From Bacteroidaceae bacterium (lineage in GTDB: Bacteria > Bacteroidota > Bacteroidia > Bacteroidales > Bacteroidaceae): 64,000 nucleotides of DNA. Location: assembly GCA_017427065.1 (NCBI GenBank), contig JAFRTL010000002.1, forward strand, positions 62,001-126,000. Reading direction: 5' to 3'. Position numbers and translations under genes: made by a program. The notes below the pieces were generated by a model, which ran no database searches, was not told the origin of the DNA, and was given only the letters and a program-made list of their open reading frames with translations. This document shows, piece after piece, positions 42,710 to 54,006 of this stretch (position 1 is its first letter; each line of letters opens with the position of its first letter).

Positions 42710-43096
42710 ATGCCTACAATTCAGCAATTAGTAAGAAAAGGGCGTTCTGAACTGAAGGACAAGAGCAAGTCTCCTGCCCTCGATTCATGCCCACAGAGAC
42801 GTGGCGTTTGCGTGAGAGTATATACTACCACGCCTAAGAAGCCAAATTCAGCTATGCGTAAAGTAGCTCGTGTTCGTTTGACCAATGGTAAAGAGGTGAA
42901 CTCTTACATCCCAGGTGAAGGTCACAACTTGCAGGAGCACTCTATCGTTCTGGTACGTGGCGGTCGTGTAAAGGATCTGCCAGGTGTACGTTATCACATC
43001 GTTCGTGGAACACTTGATACCGCAGGTGTAGCAAGTCGCACGCAACGTCGTTCTAAGTATGGTGCTAAACGTCCTAAAGCAGCTAAGAAGAAATAA
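42710..43096 (+). CDS. rpsL: 30S ribosomal protein S12
   Basis: A 128-residue protein of the decoding centre. It shows the S12 core [34 protein letters not shown] (about 26-60) and [15 protein letters not shown] (about 85-99). The lysines at the two classic streptomycin positions (in TPKKPN and VKDLPG) are the wild-type residues. It is first in the str operon; rpsG follows after 123 bp. Confidence 0.97.
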   Translation: MPTIQQLVRKGRSELKDKSKSPALDSCPQRRGVCVRVYTTTPKKPNSAMRKVARVRLTNGKEVNSYIPGEGHNLQEHSIVLVRGGRVKDLPGVRYHIVRGTLDTAGVASRTQRRSKYGAKRPKAAKKK

Positions 43097-43219
43097 TTAA
43101 TGTATAACTAAGTTTTAGTCTTTTGGAAATTTTATCGGTTGAGTAAATCACTCCAGAGGGAGAGGTTGAAGATGACAGAAACAAACAACCAAGAACGAAA
43201 ACGTTATTTGTAAAAACAA

Positions 43220-43696
43220 ATGAGAAAAGCTAAACCAAAAAAGCACATTATCCTTCCGGATCCTGTGTTCAATGATGTGAAAGTGTCTAAGTTCGTAAAT
43301 CACCTGATGTACGATGGCAAGAAGAGCATTTCTTACACCATTTTCTATGCCGCACTTGAAACCGTAAAGAAAAAACTTCAGAATGAAGAAAAGTCTGCCC
43401 TCGAAATTTGGAAGCAGGCTCTTGACAACATTACCCCTCAGGTAGAGGTAAAGTCACGTCGTATCGGTGGTGCAACTTTCCAGGTGCCTACAGAAATCAG
43501 ACCAGACCGTAAAGAATCTATTTCCATGAAGAATATGATTTCCTTTGCACGTAAACGTGGCGGTAAGTCAATGGCAGAAAAACTGGCAAATGAAATCGTT
43601 GATGCTTTCAACCAGCAAGGCGGTGCATTCAAGCGTAAGGAAGACATGCACAGAATGGCAGAGGCTAACCGCGCATTCGCACACTTTAGATTCTAA
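43220..43696 (+). CDS. rpsG: 30S ribosomal protein S7
   Basis: A 158-residue protein that starts 16S rRNA 3'-domain assembly and touches the exit site. It shows [37 protein letters not shown] and [10 protein letters not shown] at the C-terminus. fusA starts 22 bp downstream. In E. coli S7 regulates the str mRNA; whether the 123-bp rpsL-rpsG gap holds a site here is unknown. Confidence 0.97.
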   Translation: MRKAKPKKHIILPDPVFNDVKVSKFVNHLMYDGKKSISYTIFYAALETVKKKLQNEEKSALEIWKQALDNITPQVEVKSRRIGGATFQVPTEIRPDRKESISMKNMISFARKRGGKSMAEKLANEIVDAFNQQGGAFKRKEDMHRMAEANRAFAHFRF

Positions 43697-43718
43697 TAAA
43701 CAACGGTAAATAAGAAAA

Positions 43719-45836
43719 ATGTCTAAACAAGATCTACATTTGACGAGGAATATCGGTATCATGGCTCATATTGATGCCGGTAAGACTACTACATCAGAGC
43801 GTATTCTCTACTATACGGGTCTTACCCATAAGATTGGTGAGGTACACGACGGTGCTGCGACTATGGACTGGATGGTTCAGGAACAGGAGCGTGGCATCAC
43901 CATCACTTCTGCAGCTACTACTTGTCGCTGGAAGTGGAATGACCAGACCTACAAGATTAACCTGATTGACACTCCGGGACACGTGGACTTCACTGCTGAG
44001 GTGGAGCGTTCACTGCGTGTACTTGATGGTGCTGTGGCTACTTACAGTGCTGCTGATGGTGTTCAGCCTCAGTCTGAAACCGTATGGCGCCAGGCAGATA
44101 AGTACAATGTGCCTCGTCTCGGTTATGTGAACAAGATGGATCGCTCTGGAGCCGATTTCTTTGAAACGATTCGTCAGATGAAGGATATTCTCGGTGCTAA
44201 CCCTTGCGCTATCCAGGTACCTATCGGTGCAGAGGAGAACTTCAAGGGTGTGGTTGACCTCATTAAGATGAAGGCCATCCTTTGGCACGATGAGACTATG
44301 GGTGCTGAATATGATATAGAGGACATCCCTGCTTCAATAATGGATGAGGCAGAGGAGTGGAGAGACAAGATGCTGGAGAATGCAGCCAACTATGATGATA
44401 CTCTTATGGAGAAGTATCTGGAAGATCCTTCAACCATTACAGAAGAGGAGATTATAGCTGCGCTCAGAAAAGGAACCGTGAGTATGGAACTTACTCCTGT
44501 ATGCTGTGGCTCATCATACAAGAATAAGGGCGTTCAGCCTCTACTCGACTATGTATGTGCCTTCCTGCCTTCTCCATTGGATACTCCTAACATCGTAGGA
44601 ACGAACCCAGACACCAACGCAGAAGAAGAGCGTCGTCCTGATGAGGAAGAACACACTTCTGCATTGGCATTTAAGATTGCTACCGATCCATACGTAGGCC
44701 GTCTGACTTACATCCGCGTATATTCTGGTAAGATCACTGCTGGATCTTATGTGTATAACACCCGCAGTGGCAGGAAGGAGCGCATCTCACGTATGTTCCA
44801 GATGTTCTCCAACCACCAGAATCCGGTTGAGGAGATTGCTGCTGGTGATATCGGTGCAGTAGTAGGTTTGAAGGACATTCATACAGGTGATACTCTCTGT
44901 GATGAGAACGCTCCTATCATTTTGGAGTCTATGGACTTCCCCGATCCTGTAATCGGTATTGCAGTTGAGCCAAAGACTCAGAAGGATATGGAGAAACTTT
45001 CTAACGGTCTTGCTAAATTGGCAGAGGAAGATCCTACCTTCACTGTTCGCACTGACGAACAGAGTGGTCAGACCATCATCTCTGGTATGGGTGAGCTTCA
45101 CCTTGATATCATTATCGACCGCCTGAAACGTGAATTCAAAGTAGAGTGCAACCAGGGCAAACCTCAGGTGAACTACAAGGAAGCAGTTTCTAAGACAGTG
45201 AACCTTCGTGAACTCTACAAGAAGCAGTCGGGTGGTCGTGGTAAGTATGCAGACATCATCGTTAATGTTGGTCCAGTTGATGAGGACTTTAAGGAGGGTG
45301 GCTTGCAGTTTATCAACTCAGTGACAGGTGGTAATATTCCAAAGGAGTTTATTCCTTCAGTACAGAAGGGTTTCGAGACTGCCATGAAAAACGGTGTGCT
45401 TGGCGGTTATCCACTCGATTCTCTGAAGGTAGAACTGGTAGATGGTTCGTTCCATCCAGTTGACTCTGATCAGTTGTCATTTGAGATTTGTGCTATTCAG
45501 GCCTACAAGAATGCTGCTGCTAAGGCAGGTCCAGTATTGTTGGAGCCTATTATGAAGTTGGAGGTTGTTACTCCAGAAGAGAATATGGGTGACGTGATAG
45601 GTGACCTTAACAAGCGTCGCGGCCAGGTAGAAGGTATGGAATCTACTCGTTCTGGTGCTCGCATCGTGAAGGCCATGGTACCACTGGCAGAAATGTTCGG
45701 TTATGTAACAGACTTGCGTACCATTACCTCTGGACGTGCAACTTCTTCAATGACCTATGATCATCACGCTCCACTTTCCAAGAGTATTGCTGCTGCCGTG
45801 CTCGATGAAGTGAAGGGCCGTGTTGATTTGCTTTAA
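43719..45836 (+). CDS. fusA: elongation factor G
   Basis: A 705-residue translocation GTPase. GTP motifs are [19 protein letters not shown] (G1), [11 protein letters not shown] (G2), DTPGHVDF (G3) and [10 protein letters not shown] (G4). Domains II-V follow, ending [11 protein letters not shown]. Being in the str cluster with all GTPase motifs intact, it is the housekeeping EF-G rather than a divergent second EF-G. No tuf gene follows; rpsJ comes after 86 bp. Confidence 0.97.
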   Translation: MSKQDLHLTRNIGIMAHIDAGKTTTSERILYYTGLTHKIGEVHDGAATMDWMVQEQERGITITSAATTCRWKWNDQTYKINLIDTPGHVDFTAEVERSLRVLDGAVATYSAADGVQPQSETVWRQADKYNVPRLGYVNKMDRSGADFFETIRQMKDILGANPCAIQVPIGAEENFKGVVDLIKMKAILWHDETMGAEYDIEDIPASIMDEAEEWRDKMLENAANYDDTLMEKYLEDPSTITEEEIIAALRKGTVSMELTPVCCGSSYKNKGVQPLLDYVCAFLPSPLDTPNIVGTNPDTNAEEERRPDEEEHTSALAFKIATDPYVGRLTYIRVYSGKITAGSYVYNTRSGRKERISRMFQMFSNHQNPVEEIAAGDIGAVVGLKDIHTGDTLCDENAPIILESMDFPDPVIGIAVEPKTQKDMEKLSNGLAKLAEEDPTFTVRTDEQSGQTIISGMGELHLDIIIDRLKREFKVECNQGKPQVNYKEAVSKTVNLRELYKKQSGGRGKYADIIVNVGPVDEDFKEGGLQFINSVTGGNIPKEFIPSVQKGFETAMKNGVLGGYPLDSLKVELVDGSFHPVDSDQLSFEICAIQAYKNAAAKAGPVLLEPIMKLEVVTPEENMGDVIGDLNKRRGQVEGMESTRSGARIVKAMVPLAEMFGYVTDLRTITSGRATSSMTYDHHAPLSKSIAAAVLDEVKGRVDLL

Positions 45837-45922
45837 AACAAAAGTGGAACACCCGGGTTAGCATATGACTCTTAATCTGCGGCTTCCACACATTAATTAA
45901 TATTATTAACTAAAACCAAAAA
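45837..45922 (+). promoter_or_regulatory. stem-loop between fusA and rpsJ
   Basis: GTGGAA (45844-45849) pairs with TTCCAC (45884-45889); inside, CCG (45853-45855) pairs with CGG (45880-45882) and GTTA can pair with TTAA. No T-run follows, so it is not a plain terminator. TGACTCTTAATC (45866-45877) equals the anticodon loop region of a tRNA-Lys(CUU). It may be a leader site for S10-cluster autoregulation or an RNA processing site; this is inference. Confidence 0.4.
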
Positions 45923-46228
45923 ATGAGTCAGAAAATTAGAATTAAATTGAAATCTTACGACCACACCTTGGTTGACAAGTCAGCTGAGCGTATCGTAAAG
46001 ACAGTGAAAGCAACTGGTGCTATCGTTAGCGGTCCTATTCCATTGCCAACTCACAAGCGCATTTTCACTGTGAACCGTTCAACTTTCGTGAACAAGAAGT
46101 CACGCGAGCAGTTCCAGCTCTCTTCTTTCAAGAGACTGATTGACATCTATAGCTCTACAGCTAAGACCGTAGATGCATTGATGAAGCTGGAGTTACCTAG
46201 CGGTGTGGAAGTAGAAATCAAAGTGTAA
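45923..46228 (+). CDS. rpsJ: 30S ribosomal protein S10
   Basis: A 101-residue protein with the S10 order [50 protein letters not shown] and [16 protein letters not shown]. It is part of the 30S head; in E. coli it is also NusE in antitermination. It is the first gene of the S10 block. Confidence 0.97.
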   Translation: MSQKIRIKLKSYDHTLVDKSAERIVKTVKATGAIVSGPIPLPTHKRIFTVNRSTFVNKKSREQFQLSSFKRLIDIYSSTAKTVDALMKLELPSGVEVEIKV

Positions 46229-46247
46229 GTTTTAAAAATTTAGAGAA

Positions 46248-46865
46248 ATGCCAGGATTATTAGGAAAGAAAATCGGAATGACATCCGTTTTCAGTGCCGA
46301 TGGTAAGAATGTACCATGCACTGTTATCGAAGCAGGTCCTTGTGTAGTTACTCAAGTTAAGACAGTAGAGAAAGATGGTTATGCTGCCATTCAGCTGGGT
46401 TTCCAGGATGCAACGGAAAAGCGTACCACCAAAGCTCTGATGGGTCATTTTAAGAAGGCTGGAGTAACTCCCAAGAAACACTTGGCCGAGTTCAAAGAAT
46501 TTGAGACAGAGTTAAATCTGGGTGATACCGTAAGCGTAGAGCTGTTCGATGGAGCAGAGTTCGTTGATGTTATTGGTACTTCCAAAGGTAAAGGTTTCCA
46601 GGGTGTAGTAAAGAGACATCACTTCGGTGGTGTGGGTCAGGCTACACACGGACAGCACAACCGCGCCCGCAAGCCGGGTTCTATCGGTGCTTGCTCATAC
46701 CCTGCAAAAGTATTTAAGGGAATGCGTATGGGTGGTCAGATGGGTAACCAGCGTGTGACTGTTCAGAACCTGCGAGTATTAAAAGTGATTCCTGAGCACA
46801 ACCTGCTTCTGATTAAGGGTTCTGTTCCAGGATGGAAAAATTCAATCGTTTTAATTGAGAAATAA
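46248..46865 (+). CDS. rplC: 50S ribosomal protein L3
   Basis: A 205-residue early-assembly protein. [30 protein letters not shown] at the start, [27 protein letters not shown] and [26 protein letters not shown] form the loop reaching the peptidyl-transferase centre. Its stop overlaps the rplD start (ATAATGG), so they are coupled. Confidence 0.97.
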   Translation: MPGLLGKKIGMTSVFSADGKNVPCTVIEAGPCVVTQVKTVEKDGYAAIQLGFQDATEKRTTKALMGHFKKAGVTPKKHLAEFKEFETELNLGDTVSVELFDGAEFVDVIGTSKGKGFQGVVKRHHFGGVGQATHGQHNRARKPGSIGACSYPAKVFKGMRMGGQMGNQRVTVQNLRVLKVIPEHNLLLIKGSVPGWKNSIVLIEK

Positions 46866-47491
46866 TGGAAGTTAACGTTTATAACATCAAAGGTGAAGAC
46901 ACCGGAAGAAAGATTGCGTTAAACGATTCTATCTTCGGAATTGAGCCCAATGACCATGCTATCTACATGGACGTGAAGCTGATTATGGCCAATAAGCGTC
47001 AGGGTACACATAAGTCAAAGGAAAGAAGTGAAGTGAGCCATTCTACTCGTAAGATTGGCCGTCAGAAAGGTGGTGGCGGTGCACGCCGTGGTGATCTGAA
47101 CTCACCAGTACTTGTTGGTGGTGGTCGTGTTTTCGGTCCTACTCCAAGAGACTACTCTTTCAAATTGAATAAAAAAGTGAAAGATCTGGCACGTAAGTCA
47201 GCCCTCTCATACAAGGCACAAAACAATGCTATTTTGGTAGTTGAAGATTTCAATTTTGAGGCTCCAAAGACCAAAGAATTTGTTGCAGTCTTAAATAATC
47301 TTAAAGTTTCTGATAAAAAGCTACTTTTAATTTTACCAGAAGCTAATAAAAATGTATATTTGTCGGCTCGTAATTTGCAGCGTGCAAACGTAGAGACAAT
47401 CTCAGGTTTAAATACTTACAATGTATTGAACGCTGGGGTTGTTGTGTTTACTGAGAAGTCACTTTCTGCAATCGACAATATCTTAGTTTAA
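46865..47491 (+). CDS. rplD: 50S ribosomal protein L4
   Basis: A 208-residue protein lining the exit tunnel. [28 protein letters not shown] is the extended tunnel loop; [22 protein letters not shown] follows. In E. coli L4 represses the S10 operon. It overlaps rplC by one base. Confidence 0.97.
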   Translation: MEVNVYNIKGEDTGRKIALNDSIFGIEPNDHAIYMDVKLIMANKRQGTHKSKERSEVSHSTRKIGRQKGGGGARRGDLNSPVLVGGGRVFGPTPRDYSFKLNKKVKDLARKSALSYKAQNNAILVVEDFNFEAPKTKEFVAVLNNLKVSDKKLLLILPEANKNVYLSARNLQRANVETISGLNTYNVLNAGVVVFTEKSLSAIDNILV

Positions 47492-47514
47492 TTAATAGTT
47501 AGGAGGCTTTAATA

Positions 47515-47808
47515 ATGGCATATATCGTTAAACCGTTAGTAACAGAGAAGATGACGGCAGTTACCGAGAAGATGAGCAATCGTTTCGGCTTTATTGTTCG
47601 TCCAGAGGCTTCTAAGCTTGACATTAAGAAAGAGGTTGAGTCTGTGTATAAAGTGAATGTAGTGAGTGTGAACACCATGAACTATGATGGAAAGCAGAAG
47701 TCACGTTATACAAGAAGTGGCATTATCAGCGGTCGTACCAATAGATTCAAGAAAGCTATTGTGACCCTGAAGGAAGGTGAGACTATCGATTTTTATAGCA
47801 ATATTTAA
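47515..47808 (+). CDS. rplW: 50S ribosomal protein L23
   Basis: A 97-residue protein at the tunnel exit, where signal recognition particle and trigger factor dock. It shows [25 protein letters not shown] and [24 protein letters not shown]. It is preceded by AGGAGG-like sequence (47502-47506), one of the few Shine-Dalgarno-like sites in the window. Confidence 0.96.
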   Translation: MAYIVKPLVTEKMTAVTEKMSNRFGFIVRPEASKLDIKKEVESVYKVNVVSVNTMNYDGKQKSRYTRSGIISGRTNRFKKAIVTLKEGETIDFYSNI

Positions 47809-47813
47809 TAGAA

Positions 47814-48638
47814 ATGGCAGTACGTAAATTTAAGCCCACAACACCAGGGCAGAGACATAAGATTATTGGTACTTTCGAAGAAGTTACTGCACGAGTACCA
47901 GAGAAATCTCTCGTAGTTGGTAAGAAGTCAACAGGTGGACGTAACAATCAGGGTAAGATGACTATGCGCTACTTGGGTGGTGGACATAAGAGAGCTTATC
48001 GTATTATCGACTTCAAGAGAAATAAAGATGGTGTTCCAGCAGTGGTTAAGACAATCGAATACGATCCAAACCGTTCGGCTCGTATCGCTTTGTTGTTCTA
48101 CGCTGATGGTGAAAAGAGATATATTATTGCTCCCAATGGATTGCAAGTTGGTGCAAAACTGATGTCAGGCGCAGAGGCTGCTCCTGAGGTTGGTAACGCA
48201 CTTCCATTGCAGAACATCCCTGTGGGTACTGTAATTCACAACATTGAGTTGCGTCCTGGTCAGGGTGCTGCATTGGTTCGCTCAGCTGGTAACTTTGCTC
48301 AGCTCACTTCGAGAGAAGGTAGCTACTGCGTTATTAAGTTGCCTTCAGGTGAACTTCGTAAGATCCTGTCAACCTGCAAGGCTACTATCGGTAGTGTAGG
48401 TAATTCAGATCATGGTCTGGAGAGCTCAGGTAAGGCAGGCCGTTCTCGTTGGTTGGGACGTCGTCCTCACAACCGTGGTGTTGTTATGAACCCAGTTGAT
48501 CACCCAATGGGTGGTGGTGAAGGACGTGCTTCTGGTGGTCATCCACGCTCTCGTAAGGGTCTTTACTCTAAGGGCTTGAAGACTAGAGCTCCTAAGAAGC
48601 AGTCTAATAAGTATATTATTGAGAGAAGAAAGAAGTAA
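47814..48638 (+). CDS. rplB: 50S ribosomal protein L2
   Basis: A 274-residue protein needed for subunit joining and peptidyl transfer. It shows the conserved [22 protein letters not shown] and the C-terminal [46 protein letters not shown], including the key histidine in [11 protein letters not shown]. It starts 5 bp after rplW. Confidence 0.97.
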   Translation: MAVRKFKPTTPGQRHKIIGTFEEVTARVPEKSLVVGKKSTGGRNNQGKMTMRYLGGGHKRAYRIIDFKRNKDGVPAVVKTIEYDPNRSARIALLFYADGEKRYIIAPNGLQVGAKLMSGAEAAPEVGNALPLQNIPVGTVIHNIELRPGQGAALVRSAGNFAQLTSREGSYCVIKLPSGELRKILSTCKATIGSVGNSDHGLESSGKAGRSRWLGRRPHNRGVVMNPVDHPMGGGEGRASGGHPRSRKGLYSKGLKTRAPKKQSNKYIIERRKK

Positions 48639-48659
48639 CCTGATAAAATTGAGTAAATT

Positions 48660-48926
48660 ATGAGTCGTTCATTAAAAAAAGGTCCGTATATCAACGTTAA
48701 ACTTGAGAAGAAAGTGCTTGCTATGAATGAGTCTGGCAAGAAAGATGTTGTAAAGACTTGGGCCAGAGCTTCAATGATTTCGCCTGATTTTGTTGGGCAT
48801 ACAATTGCAGTTCACAACGGTAATAAATTTATTCCTGTTTATGTTACTGAAAACATGGTAGGTCACAAGTTGGGTGAATTTGCTCCTACTCGTACCTTCA
48901 AGGGTCATTCAGGTAATCGTAAATAA
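48660..48926 (+). CDS. rpsS: 30S ribosomal protein S19
   Basis: An 88-residue 30S head protein: [64 protein letters not shown]. Length is normal. rplV follows after 34 bp. Confidence 0.97.
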   Translation: MSRSLKKGPYINVKLEKKVLAMNESGKKDVVKTWARASMISPDFVGHTIAVHNGNKFIPVYVTENMVGHKLGEFAPTRTFKGHSGNRK

Positions 48927-48960
48927 TGGGATTCACTAGAATAATAAAAGTAAATATATA

Positions 48961-49371
48961 ATGGGAGCAAGAAAGAAATTAGCGGCTGAAAAGATAAAAG
49001 AAGCCAAAAAGACCATGTATTTTGCTAAATTGCAAGATGTTCCTACTTCCCCAAGAAAGATGCGCCTTGTTGTGGACATGATCCGTGGCATGGAGGTAAA
49101 CAGAGCACTTGGCGTTTTGAAGTTCTCTTCAAAAGCACCTGCAGCAAGAGTTGAAAAATTGCTGCGCTCTGCGATTGCAAACTGGGAGGCTAAGAACGAG
49201 CGCAAGGCAGAAAATGGCGAGTTGTTTGTTACGGAAGTGTATGTTGATGGTGGTGCAACGCTCAAGAGAATGAGACCAGCTCCACAGGGTAGAGGATATA
49301 GAATCCGTAAGCGTTCTAACCATGTGACTTTGTTCGTTGGTGCTAAGAATAATAACGAAGATCAAAATTAA
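48961..49371 (+). CDS. rplV: 50S ribosomal protein L22
   Basis: A 136-residue tunnel protein. The globular part has [21 protein letters not shown] and the beta-hairpin [26 protein letters not shown] that reaches the macrolide region of the tunnel. No obvious resistance-type insertion is seen in the loop. The short extension at each end is usual for Bacteroidetes. Confidence 0.96.
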   Translation: MGARKKLAAEKIKEAKKTMYFAKLQDVPTSPRKMRLVVDMIRGMEVNRALGVLKFSSKAPAARVEKLLRSAIANWEAKNERKAENGELFVTEVYVDGGATLKRMRPAPQGRGYRIRKRSNHVTLFVGAKNNNEDQN

Positions 49372-49376
49372 GTAAG

Positions 49377-50102
49377 ATGGGACAAAAAGTTAATCCAATT
49401 AGCAATCGTTTAGGAATCGTAAGAGGTTGGGATTCCAATTGGTACGGTGGTAAGAACTTCGGAGATGCTCTGTTGGAAGACAGCAAGCTCCGTAAGTATC
49501 TGAACGTTCGTCTTGCTAAGGCCAGCGTTTCAAGAATCGTTATCGAGCGTACACTGAAACTTGTGACTATCACTATTTGTACTGCACGTCCAGGCGTAGT
49601 GATCGGTAAGGGTGGTCAGGATGTTGATAAGTTGAAAGAGGAGTTGAAGAAGATTACCGACAAGGATATTCAGATTAATATTTTTGAGATCAAGCGTCCA
49701 GAACTCGATGCTGTGATTGTTGCAAATAACATTGCCCGCCAGGTGGAGGGTAAGATCGCATACCGTCGTGCCATTAAGATGGCAATCGCCAATACCATGC
49801 GTATGGGTGCTGAGGGTATCAAGGTACAGATCTCTGGTCGTCTGAATGGTGCTGAAATGGCTCGTTCAGAAATGTATAAGGAAGGAAGAACCCCATTGCA
49901 TACTTTCCGTGCAGACATTGACTACTGCCAGTGCGATGCACATACCAAGGTAGGTGTTCAGGGTGTAAAGGTTTGGATTTGCCGCGGTGAGGTATATGAG
50001 AAGCGTGATTTGGCACCAAACTTCAGCCAGACTAAGGAAAGTGGTCGTCCAGGCAACAGTAATGGCGGCAAGAACTTCAAAAGAAAGAAAAATAATCGCT
50101 AA
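49377..50102 (+). CDS. rpsC: 30S ribosomal protein S3
   Basis: A 241-residue protein with an N-terminal KH domain ([22 protein letters not shown], about 60-85) and the S3 C-terminal domain ([30 protein letters not shown]-type). It helps form the mRNA entry channel. A basic RKKNNR tail ends it. Confidence 0.97.
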   Translation: MGQKVNPISNRLGIVRGWDSNWYGGKNFGDALLEDSKLRKYLNVRLAKASVSRIVIERTLKLVTITICTARPGVVIGKGGQDVDKLKEELKKITDKDIQINIFEIKRPELDAVIVANNIARQVEGKIAYRRAIKMAIANTMRMGAEGIKVQISGRLNGAEMARSEMYKEGRTPLHTFRADIDYCQCDAHTKVGVQGVKVWICRGEVYEKRDLAPNFSQTKESGRPGNSNGGKNFKRKKNNR

Positions 50103-50123
50103 CAGATTTGATTTTTAGAAATT

Positions 50124-50555
50124 ATGTTACAACCGAAAAGGACTAAATACAGAAGACCGCAAGACGGACGCGGAAGAAGAGGTAATGCTTATAGAGGCAC
50201 TACGCTTGCGTTCGGCTCATTCGGTATTAAGGCTTTGCAGCCAAAATGGATTACTGCACAGCAGATTGAGGCTGCCCGTATTGCAGTAACTCGTTACATG
50301 CAGCGTGAAGGTCAGGTATGGCTCCGCATTTTCCCAGACAAACCTATTACTCGCAAGCCAGCTGACGTGCGTATGGGTAAAGGTAAGGGTGATCCTGCAG
50401 GATGGGTATGCCCAGTATATCCTGGTCGCATTCTGATCGAGATTGATGGCGTTCCTTTTGATGTTGCTAAAGAAGCTTTGCGCTTAGCTGCTCAGAAGTT
50501 CCCTATTACAACTAAGTTTGTAGTAAGACGTGATTACGATATTCAAAATCAATAA
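50124..50555 (+). CDS. rplP: 50S ribosomal protein L16
   Basis: A 143-residue protein near the A-site tRNA and peptidyl-transferase centre. It shows [54 protein letters not shown] and [16 protein letters not shown]. Length is normal. Confidence 0.97.
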   Translation: MLQPKRTKYRRPQDGRGRRGNAYRGTTLAFGSFGIKALQPKWITAQQIEAARIAVTRYMQREGQVWLRIFPDKPITRKPADVRMGKGKGDPAGWVCPVYPGRILIEIDGVPFDVAKEALRLAAQKFPITTKFVVRRDYDIQNQ

Positions 50556-50567
50556 TGCGTAAGAATT

Positions 50568-50762
50568 ATGAAAATAGCAGAAATTAAAGAATTAACTACC
50601 AATGATTTGGTAGAGAGAATAGAGGCCGAGGTTGCTAATTATCATCAGTTGCTGTTGAATCACTCTATCTCTCCATTAGATAATCCTGCTGAAATCAAAA
50701 AATTACGCAGGACTATTGCGCGTATGAAGACCGTATTGCGCGAAAGAGAACTTAACAAATAA
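50568..50762 (+). CDS. rpmC: 50S ribosomal protein L29
   Basis: A 64-residue two-helix protein at the tunnel exit, with [21 protein letters not shown] and [23 protein letters not shown]. Its stop TAA overlaps an ATG that starts the rpsQ frame, so the pair may be coupled. Confidence 0.95.
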   Translation: MKIAEIKELTTNDLVERIEAEVANYHQLLLNHSISPLDNPAEIKKLRRTIARMKTVLRERELNK

Positions 50763-50773
50763 TGATCAGCTCC

Positions 50774-51031
50774 ATGGAAGAAAGAAATTTAAGAAAAGAA
50801 AGATCAGGTGTTGTCATCAGCAATAAGATGGATAAATCTGTTGTTGTTGCTACTACTTTTAAGGAGAAGCACCCTTTATATGGTAAGTTTGTCAAGAAGA
50901 CAAAGAAATACCATGCTCATGATGAAAATAATGAGTGTAATGTTGGAGATACCGTACGCATCATGGAAACTCGTCCGCTGAGCAAAACTAAGAGATGGAG
51001 AGTAGTTGAAATAATTGAAAAAGCTAAGTAA
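50774..51031 (+). CDS. rpsQ: 30S ribosomal protein S17
   Basis: An 85-residue protein of the S17 family: [50 protein letters not shown]. An ATG at 50762 overlapping the rpmC stop would add four residues (MISS). The family usually begins MEERNLRK, so 50774 is preferred, but coupling makes 50762 possible. Confidence 0.93.
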   Translation: MEERNLRKERSGVVISNKMDKSVVVATTFKEKHPLYGKFVKKTKKYHAHDENNECNVGDTVRIMETRPLSKTKRWRVVEIIEKAK

Positions 51032-51033
51032 TT

Positions 51034-51399
51034 ATGATACAAGTAGAATCCAAACTTACAGTATGCGATAACAGCGGTGCGAAAGATTGCATTTGCATCC
51101 GTGTACTTGGTAGTACTGGTCGCCGTTACGCTTCACTTGGTGACATTATCGTGGTGGCTGTTCAGAACGTCATCCCATCAAGTGACCTGAAAAAAGGTGC
51201 AGTGTCTAAGGCTTTGATTGTTCGCACAAAGAAAGAAGTACGTCGTGCAGACGGCTCATATATTCGTTTTGATGATAATGCATGTGTTCTGTTGAACAAT
51301 GCTGGTGAGTTGAGAGGTAGCCGTATCTTTGGCCCAGTTGCACGTGAGTTGCGTGCAGCAAACATGAAAGTGGTGTCACTCGCTCCTGAAGTACTTTAA
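51034..51399 (+). CDS. rplN: 50S ribosomal protein L14
   Basis: A 121-residue protein: [65 protein letters not shown] and [27 protein letters not shown]. It forms an intersubunit bridge. It begins 2 bp after rpsQ. Confidence 0.97.
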   Translation: MIQVESKLTVCDNSGAKDCICIRVLGSTGRRYASLGDIIVVAVQNVIPSSDLKKGAVSKALIVRTKKEVRRADGSYIRFDDNACVLLNNAGELRGSRIFGPVARELRAANMKVVSLAPEVL

Positions 51400-51418
51400 T
51401 CTATTAAAGTTTTAAGAA

Positions 51419-51739
51419 ATGAGTAAATTACATATCAAGAAGAATGACACAGTCTATGTAAATGCCGGTGAAGATAAGGGCAAGACTGGTCGCGTTTTGA
51501 AGGTTCTTGTTGAGAAGAACCGTGCCATCGTTGAGGGTATCAACATGGTGTCTAAGAGCACTAAACCTAATGCTAAGAACCCACAGGGTGGTATTGTAAA
51601 GCAGGAAGTTCCGATACACATCTCTAACCTGAATGTAGTTGACCCTAAGACAGGTAAGCCAACTCGCATTGGTCGTAGAATGGGTGAGAATGGCAAATTA
51701 GTACGTTACGCTAAAAAATCAGGAGAGGAGATTAAGTGA
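51419..51739 (+). CDS. rplX: 50S ribosomal protein L24
   Basis: A 106-residue KOW-domain protein that starts 50S assembly. [27 protein letters not shown] is the KOW motif and [42 protein letters not shown] follows. The stop TGA overlaps the rplE ATG. Confidence 0.96.
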   Translation: MSKLHIKKNDTVYVNAGEDKGKTGRVLKVLVEKNRAIVEGINMVSKSTKPNAKNPQGGIVKQEVPIHISNLNVVDPKTGKPTRIGRRMGENGKLVRYAKKSGEEIK

Positions 51740-52296
51740 TGAGTAATACTGCTAGACTTAAGAATGAATATAAAGAGCGCATCGCTCCTGCGTTGAAGGC
51801 TCAGTTCCAGTACACTTCTTCTATGCAGATTCCAGTACTTAAGAAGATTGTTGTTAATCAGGGCTTAGGTATTGCTGTTGCTGATAAGAAGATTATTGAT
51901 GAAGCTATTGAGCAGCTTACTGCTATTACTGGTCAGAAGGCTGTGGCTACTATCTCAAAGAAGGACGTAGCACAGTTCAAGCTCCGCAAGCAGATGCCTA
52001 TCGGTGTGATGGTAACATTGCGTCGTGAAAGAATGTATGAGTTTTTGGAGAGACTTGTTCGCGTGGCTCTTCCTCGTATCCGTGACTTCAAGGGTATTGA
52101 GAGTAAGTTTGATGGCCGTGGCAATTACACACTCGGTATTGATGAGCAAATCATTTTCCCAGAAATCAATGTTGATGGCATCAGCCACATTTTGGGTATG
52201 AACATTACCTTCGTTACATCTGCTAAGACTGATGAGGAAGGCTTTGCTCTGTTGAAGGAGTTTGGCTTACCATTTAAGAACGCTAAAAATAACTAA
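51739..52296 (+). CDS. rplE: 50S ribosomal protein L5
   Basis: A 185-residue 5S rRNA-binding protein: [76 protein letters not shown]. The ATG at 51739 overlaps the rplX stop (TGATG). A GTG one codon upstream is less likely. Confidence 0.96.
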   Translation: MSNTARLKNEYKERIAPALKAQFQYTSSMQIPVLKKIVVNQGLGIAVADKKIIDEAIEQLTAITGQKAVATISKKDVAQFKLRKQMPIGVMVTLRRERMYEFLERLVRVALPRIRDFKGIESKFDGRGNYTLGIDEQIIFPEINVDGISHILGMNITFVTSAKTDEEGFALLKEFGLPFKNAKNN

Positions 52297-52301
52297 GAGA
52301 T

Positions 52302-52601
52302 ATGGCAAAAGAATCAATGAAAGCGCGTGAGGTACGTCGCGCCAAGTTAATCGCCAGATATGCTGAGAAAAGAGCTGCTCTGAAGGAAATAGTAAGAAAA
52401 GGCGAGCCTGCTGATGCTTTTGAGGCTGCTCAGAAGTTGCAAGCTATTCCTAAGAATGCTAATCCTATCCGCCTTCACAATCGTTGCAAGCTTACTGGCC
52501 GTCCAAGAGGATATATGCGTCAGTTCGGCATTTCTAGAATCCAATTCCGTGAGATGGCTTCCAATGGTCTGATCCCAGGAGTTAAGAAAGCAAGCTGGTA
52601 A
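52302..52601 (+). CDS. rpsN: 30S ribosomal protein S14 (zinc-free type)
   Basis: A 99-residue long-form S14 without the CxxC...CxxC zinc motif. It shows [30 protein letters not shown] and the C-terminal [42 protein letters not shown]. It is a 30S head protein. Confidence 0.96.
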   Translation: MAKESMKAREVRRAKLIARYAEKRAALKEIVRKGEPADAFEAAQKLQAIPKNANPIRLHNRCKLTGRPRGYMRQFGISRIQFREMASNGLIPGVKKASW

Positions 52602-52655
52602 TTTTATGTTTAAATATTGTCAGGGTAGTCCTGATTAATTTAATTAATTTTTTAT

Positions 52656-53051
52656 ATGACAGATCCAATTGCAGATTATTTGACAAGACTTCGCAATGCT
52701 ATTCAGGCTAAGCACAGAGTAGTAGAAGTTCCTGCTTCAAATTTGAAGAAAGAGATCACAAAGATCCTTTTCGAGAAAGGCTACATTCTTAATTACAAGT
52801 TTGTAGAAGATGGTCCACAGGGTACAATTAAGGTAGCCCTGAAGTATGATCCGGTTAATAAGGTTAACGCTATCAAATGCCTGAAGAGAGTTTCTTCTCC
52901 AGGTTTGCGTAAGTATACCGGTTATAAAGACATGCCAAGAGTAATCAATGGTTTAGGTATTGCAATTATCTCTACCTCTAAGGGTGTGATGACAGACAAG
53001 GAAGCTGCTGAGCTGAAGATTGGTGGTGAGGTATTATGTTATGTTTATTAA
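52656..53051 (+). CDS. rpsH: 30S ribosomal protein S8
   Basis: A 131-residue protein: MTDPIADYLTRLRNAIQAKHRVVEVPASNLKKEI and the C-terminal GIAIISTSKGVMTDKEAAELKIGGEVLCYVY. In E. coli it represses the spc operon by binding the rplE mRNA; regulation here is not visible. It lies 54 bp after rpsN. Confidence 0.97.
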   Translation: MTDPIADYLTRLRNAIQAKHRVVEVPASNLKKEITKILFEKGYILNYKFVEDGPQGTIKVALKYDPVNKVNAIKCLKRVSSPGLRKYTGYKDMPRVINGLGIAIISTSKGVMTDKEAAELKIGGEVLCYVY

Positions 53052-53067
53052 TTAGGAGGATGTAACA

Positions 53068-53637
53068 ATGTCAAGAATAGGAAAATTACCCGTTGTTATT
53101 CCCGCTGGTGTTTCAGTGGATTATAAAGATAACGTTATTACCGTTAAAGGTCCTAAAGGTGAGTTGAATCAGCAGATTAATCCTGCAATTAATCTTACGA
53201 TGGAAGATGGTCACATCACTTTCGAGGAGAATATGGATGTGATGAATGATAATCCTAAGCAGCGTCATGCATATCATGGTTTGTACCGTGCTCTGGTACA
53301 CAACATGGTGGTTGGTGTTTCTGAAGGTTATAAGGCAGAGTTGGAACTCGTTGGTGTTGGTTATCGTGCAAATAACCAAGGAAATTTGTTGGAACTTGTG
53401 TTGGGTTATACCCACAGCATTTTCATTCAGTTGCCTCCTGAGGTAAAGGTGGAGACTAAGACTGAGAGAAATAAGAACCCACGCATCATGTTGGAGTCAT
53501 GCGACAAGCAGTTGCTTGGTCAAATTTGCTCAAAGATACGTTCTTTCCGTATGCCTGAACCATATAAGGGTAAGGGTGTATTGTTTGTTGGCGAAGTTAT
53601 TCGCAGAAAGTCTGGTAAAGCAGCTGGTGCAAAATAA
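53068..53637 (+). CDS. rplF: 50S ribosomal protein L6
   Basis: A 189-residue protein near the factor-binding stalk base: MSRIGKLPVVIPAGVSVDYKDNVITVKGPKGEL, LVGVGYRANNQGNLLELVLGYTH and IRSFRMPEPYKGKGVLFVGEVIRRKSGKA. A GGAGGA sequence 8-13 bases upstream is a true Shine-Dalgarno site, rare in this window. Confidence 0.97.
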   Translation: MSRIGKLPVVIPAGVSVDYKDNVITVKGPKGELNQQINPAINLTMEDGHITFEENMDVMNDNPKQRHAYHGLYRALVHNMVVGVSEGYKAELELVGVGYRANNQGNLLELVLGYTHSIFIQLPPEVKVETKTERNKNPRIMLESCDKQLLGQICSKIRSFRMPEPYKGKGVLFVGEVIRRKSGKAAGAK

Positions 53638-53656
53638 TCTTTAAATTGATAATATT

Positions 53657-54001
53657 ATGACAACAAAAATAGAAAGACGAATTAAGATTAAACACAGAAT
53701 ACGTAATAAGGTATCTGGTACTACTGGTTGCCCACGTATGACTGTTTTTAGAAGTAATAAGCAAATTTATGTTCAGCTCATTGACGATCTGTCTGGCAAT
53801 ACTTTGGCTGCCGCTTCATCACTGGGTATGACTGAGAAGATGCCTAAGAAAGAGCAAGCTGCCAAGGTAGGTGAACTTATCGCTAAGAAGGCTCAGGAAG
53901 CAGGTATTACTTCTGTAGTTTTTGACCGTAATGGTTATTTGTATCATGGGAGAGTAAAGGAAGTAGCAGATGCTGCTCGTAACGGTGGACTTAAATTTTA
54001 A
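53657..54001 (+). CDS. rplR: 50S ribosomal protein L18
   Basis: A 114-residue 5S rRNA-binding protein: [37 protein letters not shown] and [28 protein letters not shown]. rpsE follows after 5 bp. Confidence 0.96.
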   Translation: MTTKIERRIKIKHRIRNKVSGTTGCPRMTVFRSNKQIYVQLIDDLSGNTLAAASSLGMTEKMPKKEQAAKVGELIAKKAQEAGITSVVFDRNGYLYHGRVKEVADAARNGGLKF

Positions 54002-54006
54002 TCATT

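Noticed and set aside
45858-45890. A tRNA-Lys gene between fusA and rpsJ
   Set aside because: Only the anticodon arm segment matches; there is no acceptor stem, D-arm or T-arm.
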